From Aquirhabdus sp. (GTDB lineage: Bacteria > Pseudomonadota > Gammaproteobacteria > Pseudomonadales > Moraxellaceae): DNA of 64,000 nt. Positions within the stretch are counted from its first letter, which is position 1. Each line of letters starts with the position of its first letter. Made by a program: the position numbers and the translations under genes. The notes under the pieces were generated by a model that worked only from the letters and a program-made list of their open reading frames with translations, made no database searches and was not told where the DNA came from. This document shows, piece after piece, positions 44,701 to 54,716 of this stretch. The stretch spans positions 1 through 64,000 of the forward strand of contig JASLHI010000026.1 of the NCBI GenBank assembly GCA_030149815.1. Direction: 5' to 3'.

Positions 44701-47700
44701 ACTGCCCTCCTACTACACTTGCCACCACATCATGTCGACGCGCACCCGCTTTACCCAGTAACTCGTCCACATCCAAAATCAACTGCGGATCAGGCTGCCA
44801 ATGCACGACTCCAGTTTGATTCGACTTAGCGTCCATCCCACGCAAATACAGATAAACCGCACCACCGAGATGTTTCTCAATCTGATAATCAGCTTTGCGG
44901 ACTTTGAGATAACGATGCAGCGCAACCAGATACAGCGTCGCCTGTAGCCAATACCCTGAATGCGTCATGCTGTCTTGCATCGCAGCGACACTGTAATCAG
45001 ACATCGTGTTTCCTAAATGATTACTTTTATAATCAGCGACATAGAATTGATCATCATGCTCATAGACTAGATCAATGAATCCTTTTAAATAACGAATCGC
45101 ATGGGTTTTATTAAAATTCGGTACGGGAATATGATCCTTCGCCAAGCGCTGAACAATTGCATCGCCATCAATCCGTTCATTTTGCAAAAATAAATGAAAC
45201 TCCATCTCACGTACCCGTGCATTAAACTTAAGCGACGCAAGCGTTGCTCCACGCGGTAAAGGCGCGCTGAGAATATCCTGAAACCACGGGACTAACGAAT
45301 CTGGATCAATATCAGGAATGCCAAAATTTTTCATCTGCTTAGCGAAGGTATTGGTCCATTTTTCAGGATTATTTTCATCGAAACGCGGATCCATATATTC
45401 CAAAATTTGATGCAAGCAATTACCCGCATTCGCACCACGCTGAAAGGTAAAGCGGACATTATCGGAGTCAAATGCTATTAAGCCTTCCCCTTCAAGGGGA
45501 AGGCTTGGTTGGGGATGGTTTTGAGGGGAAGAAGCTATATCTTCAAAAACAGTTTCTTCCGCAAAGGATTCCTCCTCCCCATATTCAGGTAAATCCACCG
45601 CTGCTGCTAACTTAGCTGGTTCCACATCACGCACCAACGCACTAAAGCTCGTCATGCCCCATGATTTAAATTGGCGCTGGGCAATATCGCGCGTCGCAAG
45701 CTGATCCATTTTTGCGTGAGGCGGAGTATATTTCCATGCAGTATCTTGTGAAATGGGATTTTCAATACTAATTAAACTTGGATGTCGATTCGCAAAATCA
45801 ACCGCGCCATTCGGTAACCAATGGTCAAATGACGGTGGTTCAAGACCTTTTGTCTTCGTTATTTTTTGGAATTTAAGGAACAAATATTGGCGATACTTGG
45901 CGCGAGTGAGTGCGACATAGAGTAAACGGCGCGACTCTCCTTCCTCGCGATCATAATGCTGTTGAAGCAATGCTTCATCCGATTCACCAAAGCCAAGAGT
46001 TCGTTGTTCATTTTCTAAGTAAAATGTCACGTCTGGATTTTTAGTCTTCTTATCCTTAATCCCAACTGCAAATACGATAGGAAATTCCAGTCCTTTTGAA
46101 CCATGAATGGTCATCAGTTGCACACCGCTGTGACTTGGCAGTGGACGCTCAACTTCGTCACCCCGTTCGCTTGGTTTGGCAATCTGACGCAGTAACCAAG
46201 CGAGTAAATGATGCGCACCAACATGACGTTCGCTTTGTCGATGCAACAGCTCAATCAAATGACGCAAATTGACCAAATGCCTTTCGCCACTTTGACCAAG
46301 CTCGCCTTCTCTCGCATCACCCAGCGCGGCGAGTCGTTGCCAAATTTCATAACGTGAGGCGATCCGTTGCCATGCGGTTAAAAATCCAGACTTCGCCCAA
46401 ACTTGTGCATCAATTGCAAAAGCGGCTTGCTGCTCCGCTAAATCCAAAGATTGGCTTTCAAGCGCATCGAGATCCGCTAAAGTCTTGCCAATCAAAAGAC
46501 CCGACAAAGCACGTCTAAAATAATCCTCACGATATGGCGATAACATCAGTTGCATGATCGCAGCCAAATCGTAAGTCAAGCTACTGCGAAAGACACTGGT
46601 TTTCGACTGTCGCCACACGGGAATATTCGCTGCCTGCAACTCGCTCTCAACGATATTCAACTCACGATGTGAGCCAGCTAACACTGCAATATCTTGCGGA
46701 ATAACCGCTTGTCCTTCGATCTGTAAATGCCCAGTTTCACTAGCTTTCAGTAGCTCAATAATGCGATATGCCGTTTGTTTCAGTTCATCCGTATCTTCGG
46801 TCAGTTGCACAAAACGTAGCGGCGTTGGATTCTCGACTCCATCATCAACCAATGGCGCATGATTGCGGGCAGCGGGTGAGACTTCAGGGTAATCGACACC
46901 ATCACCCAGCTCTTTATTTTCGCTAAAGAACGCATTCACCGCCTGAACTAATGGTGCAACAGAACGCTGATTCTGATCTAAAGCATGGATATCACCCGCA
47001 CCATTCACCTGCTCTTTTGCCGACAAATAAGTATGAATATCGCCACCACGAAACCCGTAAATTGCCTGTTTCGGATCACCAACCAAAATTAAGCAAGGCG
47101 CATCGGGATCGGTTTTATTAAAGTTATTTTGTGAAATGGCTTGCTGAATCGACTGCCGATAAACCAATCGAATGACTTGGTCTTGATCACTATTGGTATC
47201 CTGAAACTCGTCAACCAGTGCAATTGGATAGCGGTGACGAATCTGTTGTGCTAATGCCTGACCTGATTCACCTTCTAGTGCTTTTGCCAGTGAATGCATT
47301 TGCTCAGCAAATGTCGTTTCATTCAATTCAGCCAATAACGTCGGCAAATGTTCGCGCACGTACACGGAGATATGATGATGCAAATGAAACTGTGCCTGTT
47401 TGAGGCTCTCTAAAAACTGACGACGGATCTGAATAAAGTCATTCAAATACTGTGATTGAGAGGAGTTAACATGCGCTTGCAGCCAATCTAAGCCATTGCC
47501 TTCTTTATTAAAATTAGTTGAGAACTTCTGCTCTTCAAAGATACTCAACAGTTTCATTTCTGGACGCGACTCATCAATCGTCAGCAAATCCTCTAAGGTG
47601 ATGGTTTGCATCAATTTGACGAGTGCTGGAAACGACTCATGATTTTTGGCAAAGATACGACCGCCGTAATAATAAGGCTTTGCGCGTTGCCAGACTTCCA

Positions 47701-48457
47701 ACCAACTTGACCAATCCACATCCTGAATTTTCGTCTGAAAAGCCGTCAACACATCTGGATCAAATGTGAAATTATTAACAGGCGCAATCTCAGCACTGAG
47801 GAAGTTGAGCGTCGTTTTGACGACACCCTCATGATCATCAATGTCAGTGATCGAATTAGTCAACACCAACATTTCAATCAAACGTGGATCTTGCTGACTC
47901 CGCCACTGCCGCAGCGCATCATGAATGAGTTGTTGCTTTAATTCCTCTTCTTGCTCGCTAATCTCTCGCGGCTCGCCTTGCCCTGTATCAAAAGCAAATT
48001 CACGCAAGATTTTTTGGCAAAAGCTATCTAAGGTATTGATAAATAATTCATCAAACGTATCCAATGCCAACTTTAATTGGTCGCAGGCCTCTTTTTTTGC
48101 TTGCGGTGACAATTTGGCTAATAACGACAATCCCAAGACATCATTCGCATCGGTCGCCTTGATCATCGCACGCGAAGGGTCAGCCACAGCGATTTGTAAT
48201 AATAATCCAATCTCTTGAATTCGTTTGCGAATCCGATCTTGTAATTCTGCCGCCGCTGCGCGGGTAAAGGTCGTTGCGACAATCTGTCTCGTCTGTAACT
48301 TTCGCTCAACCAACAAGCGCACAATCAGTGCGGACAACGCCCACGTTTTCCCTGTACCCGCAGAGGCCTCAATCAAATGCATCCCATACAATTCAAGGTC
48401 AAGCGCAGGTGTCGCAGGAACCTCTGGGGTTGGTGAAGCCGTTGTATTTGTAGTCAT
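44693..48457 (-). CDS. recB: Exodeoxyribonuclease V beta subunit RecB
   Basis: A 1254-residue helicase-nuclease. The UvrD-type helicase begins with IEASAGTGKTWALSALIVRLL (Walker A at 31-38) and LVDEFQDTNSDQDQVI. The C-terminal nuclease has YVADYKSNHLG with Asp1142 and Lys1144 of the active site. Between the helicase and nuclease domains, at about residues 979-993, the protein carries a Pro-rich NHPQPSLPLEGEG stretch encoded by a palindromic repeat (45480-45523), without breaking the frame. The start overlaps recC by 4 bp (ATGA). Confidence 0.95.
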   Translation of the reverse strand: MTTNTTASPTPEVPATPALDLELYGMHLIEASAGTGKTWALSALIVRLLVERKLQTRQIVATTFTRAAAAELQDRIRKRIQEIGLLLQIAVADPSRAMIKATDANDVLGLSLLAKLSPQAKKEACDQLKLALDTFDELFINTLDSFCQKILREFAFDTGQGEPREISEQEEELKQQLIHDALRQWRSQQDPRLIEMLVLTNSITDIDDHEGVVKTTLNFLSAEIAPVNNFTFDPDVLTAFQTKIQDVDWSSWLEVWQRAKPYYYGGRIFAKNHESFPALVKLMQTITLEDLLTIDESRPEMKLLSIFEEQKFSTNFNKEGNGLDWLQAHVNSSQSQYLNDFIQIRRQFLESLKQAQFHLHHHISVYVREHLPTLLAELNETTFAEQMHSLAKALEGESGQALAQQIRHRYPIALVDEFQDTNSDQDQVIRLVYRQSIQQAISQNNFNKTDPDAPCLILVGDPKQAIYGFRGGDIHTYLSAKEQVNGAGDIHALDQNQRSVAPLVQAVNAFFSENKELGDGVDYPEVSPAARNHAPLVDDGVENPTPLRFVQLTEDTDELKQTAYRIIELLKASETGHLQIEGQAVIPQDIAVLAGSHRELNIVESELQAANIPVWRQSKTSVFRSSLTYDLAAIMQLMLSPYREDYFRRALSGLLIGKTLADLDALESQSLDLAEQQAAFAIDAQVWAKSGFLTAWQRIASRYEIWQRLAALGDAREGELGQSGERHLVNLRHLIELLHRQSERHVGAHHLLAWLLRQIAKPSERGDEVERPLPSHSGVQLMTIHGSKGLEFPIVFAVGIKDKKTKNPDVTFYLENEQRTLGFGESDEALLQQHYDREEGESRRLLYVALTRAKYRQYLFLKFQKITKTKGLEPPSFDHWLPNGAVDFANRHPSLISIENPISQDTAWKYTPPHAKMDQLATRDIAQRQFKSWGMTSFSALVRDVEPAKLAAAVDLPEYGEEESFAEETVFEDIASSPQNHPQPSLPLEGEGLIAFDSDNVRFTFQRGANAGNCLHQILEYMDPRFDENNPEKWTNTFAKQMKNFGIPDIDPDSLVPWFQDILSAPLPRGATLASLKFNARVREMEFHLFLQNERIDGDAIVQRLAKDHIPVPNFNKTHAIRYLKGFIDLVYEHDDQFYVADYKSNHLGNTMSDYSVAAMQDSMTHSGYWLQATLYLVALHRYLKVRKADYQIEKHLGGAVYLYLRGMDAKSNQTGVVHWQPDPQLILDVDELLGKAGARRHDVVASVVGGQYE
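45480..45523. repeat. Palindromic repeat element inserted in frame within recB
   Basis: A perfect 11-bp stem AAGCCTTCCCC (45480-45490)/GGGGAAGGCTT (45496-45506) with a 5-base loop is followed by GGTTGGGGATGGTTTT. The layout matches the repeats at 11596 and 52844. It encodes the NHPQPSLPLEGEG stretch of RecB in an inter-domain linker. Confidence 0.75.
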
Positions 48458-51400
48458 TCGGTGCTCCCCTGCACAGTATCATCCTCGACAACCGTATGTC
48501 GCACAATCGGTTCATACAAGGTTTCAGCATACAAATTAAAGAACCGCGCAAACGCCTCGACCACATCCTGACCTTGCAGAACAAACTGCCAATCGGGATG
48601 CAACGCACATTCTTCATTCTGGTTCGAGGGAATCGGAGAATTAAAATCATTGCCCAGCCATTTGTCAGCTAATAACTCAAACGATTTAGTCTTGAGCTCA
48701 TCCGTTTTTTTATCAATAGAGAACGCATCCAAGGTCAAACTAGGCGGCAACACAAATGGCTGTTGCGCAGCGATTTGCCAAACATGCAACCAATCCTGCA
48801 AATACTTCACCGCCGCCTCAGCCACAATCGGCTTGGCGACTAAAGTCTGTGTGCTATAGACCACAATCCGTTGACCACGACCCTGCGCCACATCATCTTC
48901 CGTCGTCGCACGCCACACTTGCCAGAGCAAATGCTCCAGCCAAAATCTTACCCGATGGCGACCCCTGCCATTACTTGCCGACTGACCCAGCCAAATTGTC
49001 GCTGGTTTATCTGTTGGCACACGGATCGACAATTGCCAATGTGATGAGCCTCCCTCATTAAATGAGTGCAGCTGTTGATGTGTATCGGGAATCGTTAATA
49101 GCCTTTCCGTGATTGGCGTCACCACACCACCATATTGCTGCATCCGTTGTTCAATAATGGATTGCTCACGCACACTTTTTTTCCAATACGCCTCGCCTGC
49201 CACGCCAACAGGCAACGCAGCAACCCATTGTGTCGATTGCAATTGCTTCTGGTTTTGTTTCGATAATTGAAATTGATTTCGCAGCTGATATTCATCGAGT
49301 TTATTGAGTGTTAATGGCTCAAATGGCGACAAGCCTTCTTCCAAATATAATCGCCCAATCCGCGCCTGCGACAGAAAATGACGCGCAGGCTGCATGAGAT
49401 CTTTAATCCATTGATCGGCTTTCATCAGACTTTCAGGCACAGAATAGCTGGATGTTTCAGCAGGTGAAATCCATGCAGATACAGGCTCATGATGAGCTTG
49501 ATTAAGCTTTTTAGCCACTTCAAACCAAACGCCAGAGGCAGCTTGTGGCTCATCTGCATTAAAATTTTCACGTTCAAAAGGCAACAATGTATGCCAATGA
49601 TGAATAGATTGATCCAGCGGAGACATCAATTTTGCAGGGTCATTAGCATCAGGTACTTTCGCCAAATGATCACGAAGAAAATCCATTAACTCCTGCACAG
49701 GCGCCGCAGGCAATCGTGGTTGATCATCCTGCACATCTCGACCGTTATAAAAAAGCCAGCACGCTTCAGAAGCCAACAACAACGCATCCAAAAACGCACC
49801 TAAATCATCTTCTGTACGCGCACGATCACCAATCACAGGCGGCAACGCACCAATCAAATCAAATGTATTTTTTTGCTCGCGCTGAGGGAACTTACCAGTA
49901 TCCAAGTTCAACACGGCAATCAATCGATATGGCAGAGGACGCATCGTACCTAAACGCGCAAAGGTGACACTGCCCGTCGGAATCGAACTTTGCATGGCTT
50001 GAGTAAGCGTGGTTTGTAGTTCCTCCAACACGAAACGTAATGGTAATTGGATTTCCACTACTTCTGTTTCTGTCAAATTCTCTTTCGTCACCAATGCAGA
50101 GTTTGCGTTTTTTTCCATATCATCCAAGGCTTGGATAATGCTCGTCCAGCCACGCGTATCACGCTCAGAGGCAAAGGCTTGTTGTAACTCAGTACGCAAT
50201 ATTGCGATCCAATCTGACACGCTTCGCTGTATCAGTAATTGCCCACGATGTGCATCCAGCTCGTGATAAATCTGCTCCAAAATCGCAATCAGCTCGAAGT
50301 CATCACGCATCAGAGTCGTCATCGGCAAGCAATCGACATACATCGTATCGACAGGCATTGCCATGCCGAGAATCAAGCGATCTAGCGCAAACCGTAGGGT
50401 GAAGCGAACATCAGCGTCATGTGACAACAACGTTCGACTCAGATGCTCACCATCAAAACCGCGTCTAAAACCCGCTTCAACCAGTAATTCACCGATTCGC
50501 GTCACTTGATCAACACTTAAGCCATAGCTTTGCTGCACAGGCAACAGCGCCAACCAATCGAGCAATGTTTCACACGATAAACGCCCAACCAATAAGTTAA
50601 AACGCCCCGTCAACGCCTGCCACAACGCATCCACTTCAGGCGAAATCAGACCTGTGATTTCAATCGGCACATGAATTTCATTACGAGAATCAAATGATGA
50701 TGAGGAAGGAAATACCGCGCGAATCAGCGGTGCAACATCATTCAGATCTGGCACTAAAACTAAAATATCACTTGGTTTACGTCGCTCATTAGCAGGAACA
50801 TCAGCACCTAACCATTGAATAATTTCCTCACGCAACACTTCAAGCTGACGTAATGTCGAATGGCAAGCATGAATCGCTAATGAATTATCGGCGGAACTGA
50901 AATCCCAATTCTTCACATTGGATAAATCTAAAGCATGCTGCTGAATATGCTGCAAGACTGTAGGCTCGTCTTCATGCGCAGTTTGGACAAACGCATCATG
51001 CCAACTTTCTTGAATACCGAGTGCCTGTAAGCCTTGAAAGGACTCGCCTTCGACAAATTCACCACCAGACAGTTGAACCAAAAGTTTAAACACATCACGC
51101 GACTGTTTACCCATCCGCGTCAACAGCGGATGCGTTTCACGCAATTCAACGCCTTCACCTTGCTCACTCTGCCGACGCTGCAACCAGCGTGCATCGACCA
51201 AATCTGCCCAATACTCTTGCGAAGGGTTGTAATGCAACAATGCCACATCGACATATTGCGCAAGCTGGCGTAGAAACATCAATTCCGCAGGTGGCAGTTG
51301 AATCACCGTAAAAATCGTCACACTACGCGGTAATTTTTTGACCAAACTTGGATCGTTTTTCAAAGCTAACCAGAATCGAGAGACTTCTGCTTCACGTTGT

Positions 51401-52104
51401 TCAAATACATCTTTGAATAACGTTTTCCATAACCACGCCTGCCAGATTTGCATATCAGCATAGCGTTCAATCAACCATTCAGGTTTATCTCGACATAAGA
51501 CTTTGAGATTAAGAAACTCACCACGCCCCCAAAGACGCAACCAATCCGCACGATACGTCACATACCCTGCAAAGACTTGTGCAATCTGTGATGACAACAC
51601 CCAGATCGTGCGTTTCACTTCTGCGTCGTTATCGGCTTGGCGAGAGGATTTATGCGTATGATGTTGCTGGCTGACAATTTTTTTTAATAAAAATCCAAGC
51701 GCATGAATTGCAGCCTCATCTTTTTCTGAATTGACAGCTTTTGAACTGTCTTGTGTTGTAAATGCCTGACTGTAAATCTGCCAGATATAGGCAAAAATCT
51801 GCCAACGCATAATCGACGCAGACAGCGGCGCTTGCGGTGCACCATTAATTAATTTTTGTTCCGCATCACGTTCAGCCAATCGTCCATACAAATCCCACTG
51901 AAACGCACCCATAAAGTCAGTCGACACTTGAGCGACAATGCCTTGCGTGCTGGCAAGGTGTAACTTCAGCCAAACGCCTACACCATGTGATGGAATTAAG
52001 ATCTGACGCGGCTCGAACACACCAATCGGATGCTCATCAAAAAACGCCAACATCTCATTAAAGAGGCTTTCTATGCGTTGGCTTTGAATAATTTTAAGCA
52101 TCAA
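48454..52104 (-). CDS. recC: Exodeoxyribonuclease V gamma subunit RecC
   Basis: A 1216-residue Chi-recognition and scaffold subunit of RecBCD. The N-terminus LKIIQSQRIESLFNEMLAFF, followed by EPRQILIPSHGVGVWLKLHLA, the later PADMYLEGSD-like inactive helicase parts such as DILVLVPDLNDVAPLIRAVF, and the C-terminal WLEHLLWQVWRA segment are family typical. It is the first gene of the recC-recB-recD operon. Chi-site specificity cannot be read from the sequence by eye. It is divergent from the DUF697-like gene. Confidence 0.93.
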   Translation of the reverse strand: MMLKIIQSQRIESLFNEMLAFFDEHPIGVFEPRQILIPSHGVGVWLKLHLASTQGIVAQVSTDFMGAFQWDLYGRLAERDAEQKLINGAPQAPLSASIMRWQIFAYIWQIYSQAFTTQDSSKAVNSEKDEAAIHALGFLLKKIVSQQHHTHKSSRQADNDAEVKRTIWVLSSQIAQVFAGYVTYRADWLRLWGRGEFLNLKVLCRDKPEWLIERYADMQIWQAWLWKTLFKDVFEQREAEVSRFWLALKNDPSLVKKLPRSVTIFTVIQLPPAELMFLRQLAQYVDVALLHYNPSQEYWADLVDARWLQRRQSEQGEGVELRETHPLLTRMGKQSRDVFKLLVQLSGGEFVEGESFQGLQALGIQESWHDAFVQTAHEDEPTVLQHIQQHALDLSNVKNWDFSSADNSLAIHACHSTLRQLEVLREEIIQWLGADVPANERRKPSDILVLVPDLNDVAPLIRAVFPSSSSFDSRNEIHVPIEITGLISPEVDALWQALTGRFNLLVGRLSCETLLDWLALLPVQQSYGLSVDQVTRIGELLVEAGFRRGFDGEHLSRTLLSHDADVRFTLRFALDRLILGMAMPVDTMYVDCLPMTTLMRDDFELIAILEQIYHELDAHRGQLLIQRSVSDWIAILRTELQQAFASERDTRGWTSIIQALDDMEKNANSALVTKENLTETEVVEIQLPLRFVLEELQTTLTQAMQSSIPTGSVTFARLGTMRPLPYRLIAVLNLDTGKFPQREQKNTFDLIGALPPVIGDRARTEDDLGAFLDALLLASEACWLFYNGRDVQDDQPRLPAAPVQELMDFLRDHLAKVPDANDPAKLMSPLDQSIHHWHTLLPFERENFNADEPQAASGVWFEVAKKLNQAHHEPVSAWISPAETSSYSVPESLMKADQWIKDLMQPARHFLSQARIGRLYLEEGLSPFEPLTLNKLDEYQLRNQFQLSKQNQKQLQSTQWVAALPVGVAGEAYWKKSVREQSIIEQRMQQYGGVVTPITERLLTIPDTHQQLHSFNEGGSSHWQLSIRVPTDKPATIWLGQSASNGRGRHRVRFWLEHLLWQVWRATTEDDVAQGRGQRIVVYSTQTLVAKPIVAEAAVKYLQDWLHVWQIAAQQPFVLPPSLTLDAFSIDKKTDELKTKSFELLADKWLGNDFNSPIPSNQNEECALHPDWQFVLQGQDVVEAFARFFNLYAETLYEPIVRHTVVEDDTVQGSTE

Positions 52105-52306
52105 TCAAACTCAATTTTCCATAATTATTGGTTTTAGCAAAAAACCGCACAAAACACGCTACATCTAAACATGTTTTCGCTATCGTTTCATCTCATGTTT
52201 TGGGTATGATGGATTCGAGAGCAATTTTTTCGCATCTAATTCAATCTCTATTGAAATTTAAGGCTTTCTAACACCAACTCATGTTTATTTTAAAGAAGGG
52301 CTTCTT

Positions 52307-52813
52307 ATGAAAATCGACAAGATCACAAACATTATTGATCCTGCACTTGATCTCGATGCGATTCGCGAAGAATGCCTTGAACTGATGAAAACTCGTGCGT
52401 ATGTCTCTGCGGGGATTTCCGCCATTCCAGTGCCTTTACTCGATGTCGCCGTTGATGCCGGCATGCTCAACCAACTTCTCCCTGAAATTAGCATCAAGTT
52501 TGGTCTAGAAAAAGAAAAACTGGCAGCGATTAATTTTCAAACTGGTGATATTCGCTGGCGTGAGCTGGGCAGTCGAAGTCTCGCCTTTGCAGGACTCGTT
52601 GCTACACGTAGTGCTACGCGCCTGTCTATTCGCGGACTCGGAGCACGAATCGTATCACGCACAGTGGTTAAATTTATTCCTCTCGGAGGCCCAATCATTG
52701 CCGCATCTATGGGCTACTTCGTCTTTAAAAAAATTACCACCAACCACATCAACGAATGCTATGAACTTGCAAAAGAACTGCAAGGTAAGGGCAAAAAAAC
52801 CTCGAAAAAATAA
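52307..52813 (+). CDS. Small DUF697-like membrane-associated protein
   Basis: A 168-residue protein with the pattern AGISAIPVPLLDVAVDAGMLNQLLPEISIKFGL near the N-terminus, which resembles the helical-hairpin region of DUF697/YcjF-type proteins. A second hydrophobic segment (KFIPLGGPIIAASMGYFVFKKI) lies near the C-terminus, and a Lys-rich tail ends the protein. The family assignment is tentative and the function unknown. It is divergent from recC across about 200 bp. Confidence 0.55.
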   Translation: MKIDKITNIIDPALDLDAIREECLELMKTRAYVSAGISAIPVPLLDVAVDAGMLNQLLPEISIKFGLEKEKLAAINFQTGDIRWRELGSRSLAFAGLVATRSATRLSIRGLGARIVSRTVVKFIPLGGPIIAASMGYFVFKKITTNHINECYELAKELQGKGKKTSKK

Positions 52814-52843
52814 GAGCTGTTCACAGAACGCCATGCATCAAAG

Positions 52844-52876
52844 TCCCTCTTAGAGAAAGAGGGATTTAGGGAGACT
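52844..52876. repeat. Hairpin repeat after the DUF697-like gene
   Basis: TCCCTCTT (52844-52851) pairs with AAGAGGGA (52857-52864), followed by TTTAGGGAGACT. It has the same hairpin-plus-G-rich-tail design as the repeats at 11596 and 45480. It lies between the ends of two convergent genes and may also serve as a weak terminator. Confidence 0.5.
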
Positions 52877-52921
52877 TGAAAGCGTAATATCAATCAATTA
52901 CATCTTTCAAAACAAACACTA

Positions 52922-54511
52922 TCACGATTTCAACACAGCTTCCAATCGTCGATTTAAGGATTCTAGCACTGCCAATCGTGCGGTTAATTTATCATCTGTC
53001 GCTACGATAATCCACGGTGCCTCAGCCGTATTCGTCTGAGCAAAAACATCCGCAGCAGCTTGTAAATAATCATCCCAACGTTTCCGATTGCGCCAATCAT
53101 CGGATGTAATTTTGAACCGCTTATGCGGCGTTTCCTGACGCGCCAGAAATCGACGCTCCTGCTCATCACTACTGATCGATAACCAGAATTTAATGATAAT
53201 TGTGCCACCAGAGGTTAAATCCCGCTCAAAGTGATTAATTTCTGCATAGGCACTTTGCCACTCACCAGCTCGCACAAATCCCTCAACACGTTCAACCAAG
53301 ACTCGCCCATACCATGACCGATCAAAAATCGACAGATTCGTCACGGCGTGTTCTCGCACAAAATCTGGTACAGGCAGTTTGGACCAAAAACGCCATAAAT
53401 ACGGATGACGCATCTCATGCGGTTCTGGTGCCGAAATCGGAAAAACTTGATATTGTCGTGGATCAAGTGGCTCCACAATCCGACTAATCGTTCCGCCTTT
53501 TCCTGCTGCATCCATACCTTCAAACACAAGGACAATCGATCGACGATCACATTGATGAACTAACTTGGCTAATTTAGCTTGAGCATCTTTAAGACGTGCT
53601 TTATAAGTTTCTTTTTCCAGAACCGTTTGATCTGGTGCCAGCAAAGCCGCTGGAATTTCTGCGGACTTCCAACGTCTATTCGCGGGTGCTGTCGGCAATC
53701 GTGGCTCACGCAATGCACTCAACACAACATGTCCAAACTCTAAATCTCTCTCCGTAGGATCTTGTCCATCAATATCAATCCAATCAATTCCAAGGTCGGC
53801 ACGAAGTTTTTTCAATTCGTCATATTGGTCTTTTTTTCGCCAATCCAATCCATGTAAATGCAACCAATGCTCTTCACTTTTTTTCACGCTATCCAAGCGC
53901 TCTTGTAACCGTTCCCATGACAGATCAAACCAACACTTACAAACCGTAATCCCTTGCGCGCGTAAATCCTGCTCAAATGCATGAAGACGTTCAATCTCAC
54001 TCCGAAATCGCTCACTCGTCATTTCTGGCACTGAAGAAAGATCCGAATTTGATTTTTCTTTATTGTTTTTCTTAGTATTCTTGGCATCCTTACGCTTCTG
54101 TTCTTGTAAATAGGTCATCCTTGCCTGAAGCAAATCACCATACCAACTGCCAAACAGAATAACAATTTCACCTTTTTCGGGAAGTAGTGCAGCATCTTGT
54201 AACCAAAGCGGTGAATGAGGTGGCACTGGCAATCTTGCCTTGACCTTAAACAAACGGGGATCAGCCCATCCACGCAGTTGCTTAAGCGCCTCTCCCTTGC
54301 CCGCAAGCTCCATACCACTCATGAGAATCAACACCCCTCGCCCACGCGGCTTATTTCTGGTGTCATGCAAGGTATATTGGGCTTCAATTAACGCAAGTCT
54401 AAGACTTTCTGGGCTATGTCGCCCATTTGCAAATCGCTGGCTACTCGGCATATTTTCTGACTGCTTTAATCCATTTGTTGAGGCTTTTATTGTTGATGAA
54501 AATTCACTCAT
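52922..54511 (-). CDS. pap: Polyphosphate:AMP phosphotransferase (two-domain PPK2)
   Basis: A 529-residue cytoplasmic enzyme that phosphorylates AMP to ADP with polyphosphate; the family was first described in Acinetobacter. Two PPK2 domains are fused. The C-terminal domain is intact: Walker A EGMDAAGKGG (332-340), then SAPEPHEMRHPYLWRFW and the Walker B FDRSWYGRVLVERVEG. The N-terminal domain keeps SGMELAGKGE but diverges, as in other members where it is inactive. A Lys/Asn-rich insert (about 140-160) separates sub-parts. The C-terminus converges with the DUF697-like gene. Confidence 0.9.
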   Translation of the reverse strand: MSEFSSTIKASTNGLKQSENMPSSQRFANGRHSPESLRLALIEAQYTLHDTRNKPRGRGVLILMSGMELAGKGEALKQLRGWADPRLFKVKARLPVPPHSPLWLQDAALLPEKGEIVILFGSWYGDLLQARMTYLQEQKRKDAKNTKKNNKEKSNSDLSSVPEMTSERFRSEIERLHAFEQDLRAQGITVCKCWFDLSWERLQERLDSVKKSEEHWLHLHGLDWRKKDQYDELKKLRADLGIDWIDIDGQDPTERDLEFGHVVLSALREPRLPTAPANRRWKSAEIPAALLAPDQTVLEKETYKARLKDAQAKLAKLVHQCDRRSIVLVFEGMDAAGKGGTISRIVEPLDPRQYQVFPISAPEPHEMRHPYLWRFWSKLPVPDFVREHAVTNLSIFDRSWYGRVLVERVEGFVRAGEWQSAYAEINHFERDLTSGGTIIIKFWLSISSDEQERRFLARQETPHKRFKITSDDWRNRKRWDDYLQAAADVFAQTNTAEAPWIIVATDDKLTARLAVLESLNRRLEAVLKS

Positions 54512-54716
54512 CTTTTCTCGTCCTTTTTAGAAGTCATTAAATTAACCATTAGATGCAGTAAAGTGATCCATTGATCATTTTTGCACTTGCCTTTCGACCA
54601 TTCTTAGCGTAAAAAGTCAAACCGTACCACATAGTACTTTAGTGTATTTATTACCCACTTTTGTATCTGGTGCTGGCCTCATCTCTTGACTTTGACACCC
54701 TACTCTCACGAAAAGA

